Shown piece after piece: positions 14,724-16,498 of a stretch of 16,498 bases of DNA; position 1 is the stretch's first letter; each line of letters starts with the position of its first letter. A program made the translations under genes and the position numbers. The notes beneath the pieces are model-generated. The model did not search any database. It was not told where the DNA came from and saw only the letters and a program-made list of their open reading frames with translations. Source of the stretch: Acidobacteriota bacterium (GTDB lineage: Bacteria > Acidobacteriota > Holophagae > Thermotomaculales > Thermotomaculaceae); the NCBI GenBank assembly GCA_003650445.1, contig QMQE01000041.1, positions 1 to 16,498 of the forward strand. The letters are read 5' to 3'.

Positions 14724-15953
14724 CTATTTGTCCGGTTTTGTATCCACGAATTTATCAGGGATTATCCCCCAACCTGAGCTCTTCGGCGGGTCCACCACCT
14801 TCGGCATGGGGGGTGCTTCTTTATCATAATGCTCATATTTCAAAAGTTTTCTGTATGCTTTCGCCTGCTGCTTCTTGAGCCCCAGCTTGGCGTAAATCCT
14901 GAATTCCAGTAAATAGATTTCAGGAATGTCCTCCCGAATTCCCCTGGCTGTCTCGCACAATTTCATTGCCGTTTGGTAATCGCGCCGCCAATAATCCCTG
15001 CTGGCCAGACTCAGATAAAAATATGGATTGCGCTGCTTGACCCTTTGCATGTCCTTTCGAAGCATATGGAGTAATTCTATATCCCCTCTTCTTTCAAACA
15101 CCCTCATCACGTTTCCCATTACGAGATCCGGAAATCTGGCCAATTGCAGAGCTTTCAGGAAATGCCTCTTGGCCCCCAGCCGATTCCCCTTTCTAAGCAT
15201 GAGGACACCAAGATTATCCTGAATCTGGTATGAATCCGGGTAGAGTTTCTCCGCGATATGGAAAAGGATTCCGGCTTTTTTGTCCTGATGTTGAAGCAGC
15301 AACTGTGCTGCAAGGTTGTTGTAATACAATCCGGCAGCCTCGATGTCGGACAGCAGTGTGACATAGTAATAATGTCTTGTATTGGGGATAAAGTCCACCA
15401 TTCTCCTGTCCTGGCCGATCTGGACAGCTGTGATGATGTGGTTGGTATGAACCACAACATTGTCCTCAATCTTGTTTCCAACAATATCTTCCACCAACAT
15501 GTAATAGACCTGGAGCCGGGCATACCGGGCTGCCCCTATCAGAAGATTGGTCATTGCGAAACAGTTCCCCTGATGGTTTTGAAAACACGCATCCGCACTG
15601 AGCGTGCTATCGGCAATATAGCTAAAACGGGAAGAACTGCAAAACAGGCAATCATACAAACCATCAAAGCGCTCCCATTGGGTGCTTGCCATGTTGACAC
15701 AGGGGCGAAGGGCTTCCCGAACATCCTGGCTTAACTGGAAGGGGGGAGTCATAATCGATTCAGCAGTCACAGTCACATCCAACCCTTTCCCGCCTGAAAT
15801 AATGATCGGCTCCTTCGGCAGCAATGAGTGTCCCACACGATTCTCCACAGCAAGCCGAAACGCTTCCCCGTCATATGTTACCGGCACTGGTGCCCGCGCA
15901 CAACTGGATGAAAGAGCCAGTATGATGATCAGGATTACCCTTTCCATTGGCAT
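14724..15953 (-). CDS. Lipoprotein with transglutaminase-like domain and TPR repeats
   Basis: This is a 409-residue envelope protein. The N-terminus is a lipoprotein signal (hydrophobic residues 5-14, then SSSC with Cys18 as the probable lipidated residue). A transglutaminase-like fold follows at about residues 95-195. Its likely catalytic triad is Cys131 in 'NHQGNCFAMTNLLIGAAR', His172 in 'HTNHIITAV' and Asp187 in 'RMVDFIPN'. From about residue 205 to 375 there are TPR-like helical pairs, such as 'YQIQDNLGVLMLRKGNRLGA' and 'YFYLSLASRDYWRRDYQTAM'. The tail is rich in Pro and Lys. The substrate is unknown; proteases, amidases and cross-linkers all use this fold. The first ATG (15953) has GAGGGGG upstream; an ATG two codons later is possible. 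It stands alone, behind a weak promoter and ahead of tRNA-Val. Confidence 0.85.
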   Translation of the reverse strand: MPMERVILIIILALSSSCARAPVPVTYDGEAFRLAVENRVGHSLLPKEPIIISGGKGLDVTVTAESIMTPPFQLSQDVREALRPCVNMASTQWERFDGLYDCLFCSSSRFSYIADSTLSADACFQNHQGNCFAMTNLLIGAARYARLQVYYMLVEDIVGNKIEDNVVVHTNHIITAVQIGQDRRMVDFIPNTRHYYYVTLLSDIEAAGLYYNNLAAQLLLQHQDKKAGILFHIAEKLYPDSYQIQDNLGVLMLRKGNRLGAKRHFLKALQLARFPDLVMGNVMRVFERRGDIELLHMLRKDMQRVKQRNPYFYLSLASRDYWRRDYQTAMKLCETARGIREDIPEIYLLEFRIYAKLGLKKQQAKAYRKLLKYEHYDKEAPPMPKVVDPPKSSGWGIIPDKFVDTKPDK

Positions 15954-15978
15954 TTATCCCCCTCTACTTTTACTAATA

Positions 15979-16007
15979 ACTATACCACTTTTATTGAGGG
16001 TTGAGAA
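15979..16007 (-). promoter_or_regulatory. Possible promoter of the lipoprotein gene
   Basis: On the minus strand TATAGT (15979-15984) lies 17 bp from TTCTCA (16002-16007), which matches only four of six -35 positions. Transcription would start near 15972, about 20 bases before the ATG. It is the best candidate between the gene and the upstream terminator-like hairpin. Confidence 0.4.
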
Positions 16008-16055
16008 GGAACCCCGGACACCGTTCTCATGCGGCAGTGATGAGTGATGGGTTGG

Positions 16056-16084
16056 AAAAAGGCGGGGATGGGCCAATCCCTGCC
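16056..16084 (-). terminator. Terminator-like hairpin upstream of the lipoprotein gene
   Basis: On the minus strand GGCAGGGAT pairs with ATCCCCGCC (eight of nine pairs, one A-C mismatch) around a six-base loop and is followed directly by TTTTT. This would stop a minus-strand transcript arriving from the right edge and insulate the lipoprotein promoter. The stem is GC-rich and well formed. Confidence 0.55.
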
Positions 16085-16145
16085 CTTCTTGCACTTGCAC
16101 TTTTCTGCCGCCCACTCCCTTTTGAGCGTTTTCCCCATTTCTTGT

Positions 16146-16187
16146 CGCCTTCTTTGCACAACATGAGGGAAAAGGCGCGATTTTTTT
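16146..16187 (+). terminator. Possible plus-strand terminator
   Basis: On the plus strand CGCCTTCTTT pairs with GGGAAAAGGCG (one C-A mismatch, two wobble pairs) around an 11-base loop, and seven T begin three bases later. No plus-strand gene is visible to its left, so its function is unclear. It could end a short untranslated or antisense transcript. Confidence 0.35.
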
Positions 16188-16330
16188 GGCCTTCTCCATA
16201 TGTGAGACAACAGCAGTTTTATTCTGCCAGTTAACGGTTATCCCTTTGGCATTGTGTCCCAGGAATTACTTCTGTTCAGGATCGGAGCGAAGGAGGGAAG
16301 CGGAGGGAGTAAACGTGCGCAGATTGGCCG
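16188..16330. other. Non-coding stretch with purine-rich quasi-repeat
   Basis: I see no gene here. It contains TGCCA/TGGCA arms around a TAAC/GTTA core near 16225-16254. At 16284-16309 there is a purine-rich quasi-repeat of about eight bases (GGAGCGAA, GGAGGGAA, GCGGAGGGA) whose spaced GG runs could form a two-layer quadruplex. No start codon with a good ribosome-binding site opens a credible frame. Confidence 0.4.
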
Positions 16331-16498
16331 AGACTTGAGCGTCAGTCTAAAAGAAGGGGAGGTATCAACAACTGTGCACTAACCACAGAACCCGCATTTC
16401 AGAAACAAAGTTTTTGAAATAGGAACTTTCCCTGAAGCAAACCGTTGAGCTTGCTCAAAAGGGGCGCTTCGGGGAAAGTTCCTTGCTGACGCTACAAG
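16331..16498 (+). ncRNA. Candidate structured RNA or palindromic element, cut by the window end
   Basis: Four hairpins follow each other. H1 is AGACT/AGTCT at 16331-16348. H2 is CTGTG/CACAG with a seven-base loop at 16372-16388. H3 is an 11-pair stem with an AAA loop at 16396-16420. H4 has 17-base arms, GGAACTTTCCCTGAAGC (16422-16438) and its near-complement (16466-16482), enclosing a TTGAG-CTTG-CTCAA tetraloop hairpin (16445-16458). Outer arms CTTGAGCGTCAG (16334-16345) and CTGACGCTACAAG (16486-16498) pair with one bulge. In both H3 and H4 the single imperfect pair is G-U on the plus strand but A-C on the minus strand, favouring a plus-strand RNA. It matches no RNA family I know. It could instead be a mobile palindromic repeat. 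Confidence 0.45.

Noticed and set aside
15954..16110. Short tandem duplications (AGTGATG twice near 16036, CTTGCA twice near 16088)
   Set aside because: Two copies of six or seven bases are within chance or slippage and do not form a CRISPR or a larger repeat array.
15954..16210. Two minus-strand open frames of 76-81 codons upstream of the lipoprotein gene
   Set aside because: They are low-complexity in composition, lack ribosome-binding sites, overlap each other and run through the terminator-like hairpin and the promoter region.
1..16498. CRISPR array, insertion sequence or prophage
   Set aside because: No regularly spaced repeats, transposase, integrase or phage genes are visible; apart from the right edge the window is core housekeeping DNA.

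Overview
The window is a compact bacterial chromosome segment in which almost everything is read from the minus strand. It is mainly a housekeeping region for translation and RNA decay. From right to left the order is: TPR/transglutaminase lipoprotein, tRNA-Val, thrS, infC, rpmI, rplT, pheS, pheT, a zapB-like gene, zapA, 6S RNA, rny (RNase Y), ymdB, a small PC4-like gene, rsmA, rnj (RNase J), pyrH, frr, a secreted SurA-N-like protein and tRNA-Pro. The only plus-strand gene is a 38-codon tail at the extreme left.

Organism: the lipoprotein signal and SurA-N-like chaperone domain suggest a diderm cell. RNase Y and RNase J occur together with zapA, 6S RNA and a PheT that lacks the N-terminal tRNA-binding domain. 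That mix fits Acidobacteriota or a neighbouring candidate phylum better than Proteobacteria or Firmicutes. This is an inference from gene content, not a phylogenetic placement.

Layout. (1) 1-852: a partial plus-strand CDS, tRNA-Pro(GGG) with its own promoter, and the SurA-N-like gene overlapping the end of frr. (2) 794-2090: frr and pyrH, overlapping by 8 bp, separated from rnj by about 200 bp that hold a terminator-like hairpin. (3) 2290-7405: rnj, rsmA, the PC4-like gene, ymdB and rny, tightly packed and partly overlapping. (4) 7449-8129: 6S RNA, zapA and the zapB-like gene; the zapA stop codon lies inside the 6S closing stem. (5) 8126-12497: pheT, pheS, rplT, rpmI and infC behind a near-consensus promoter; infC most likely starts at AUU. 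(6) 12494-14587: thrS behind tRNA-Val(GAC), with a consensus-like promoter upstream of the tRNA. (7) 14724-16498: the lipoprotein gene and a 545-bp stretch without a recognisable protein gene.

The genes work together as a gene-expression block: charging of Thr and Phe tRNAs, initiation (IF3), 50S proteins L20 and L35, ribosome recycling (RRF), 16S rRNA methylation (RsmA), mRNA decay and rRNA processing (RNases Y and J) and RNA polymerase control (6S RNA). The least explained part is the right edge. There, four consecutive hairpins nest inside an outer inverted repeat over the last 165 bases, and the wobble pairs favour a plus-strand RNA. This could be an undescribed structured RNA, a retron-like msr-msd, or a palindromic mobile repeat, but the window ends before the flanking gene can be seen.
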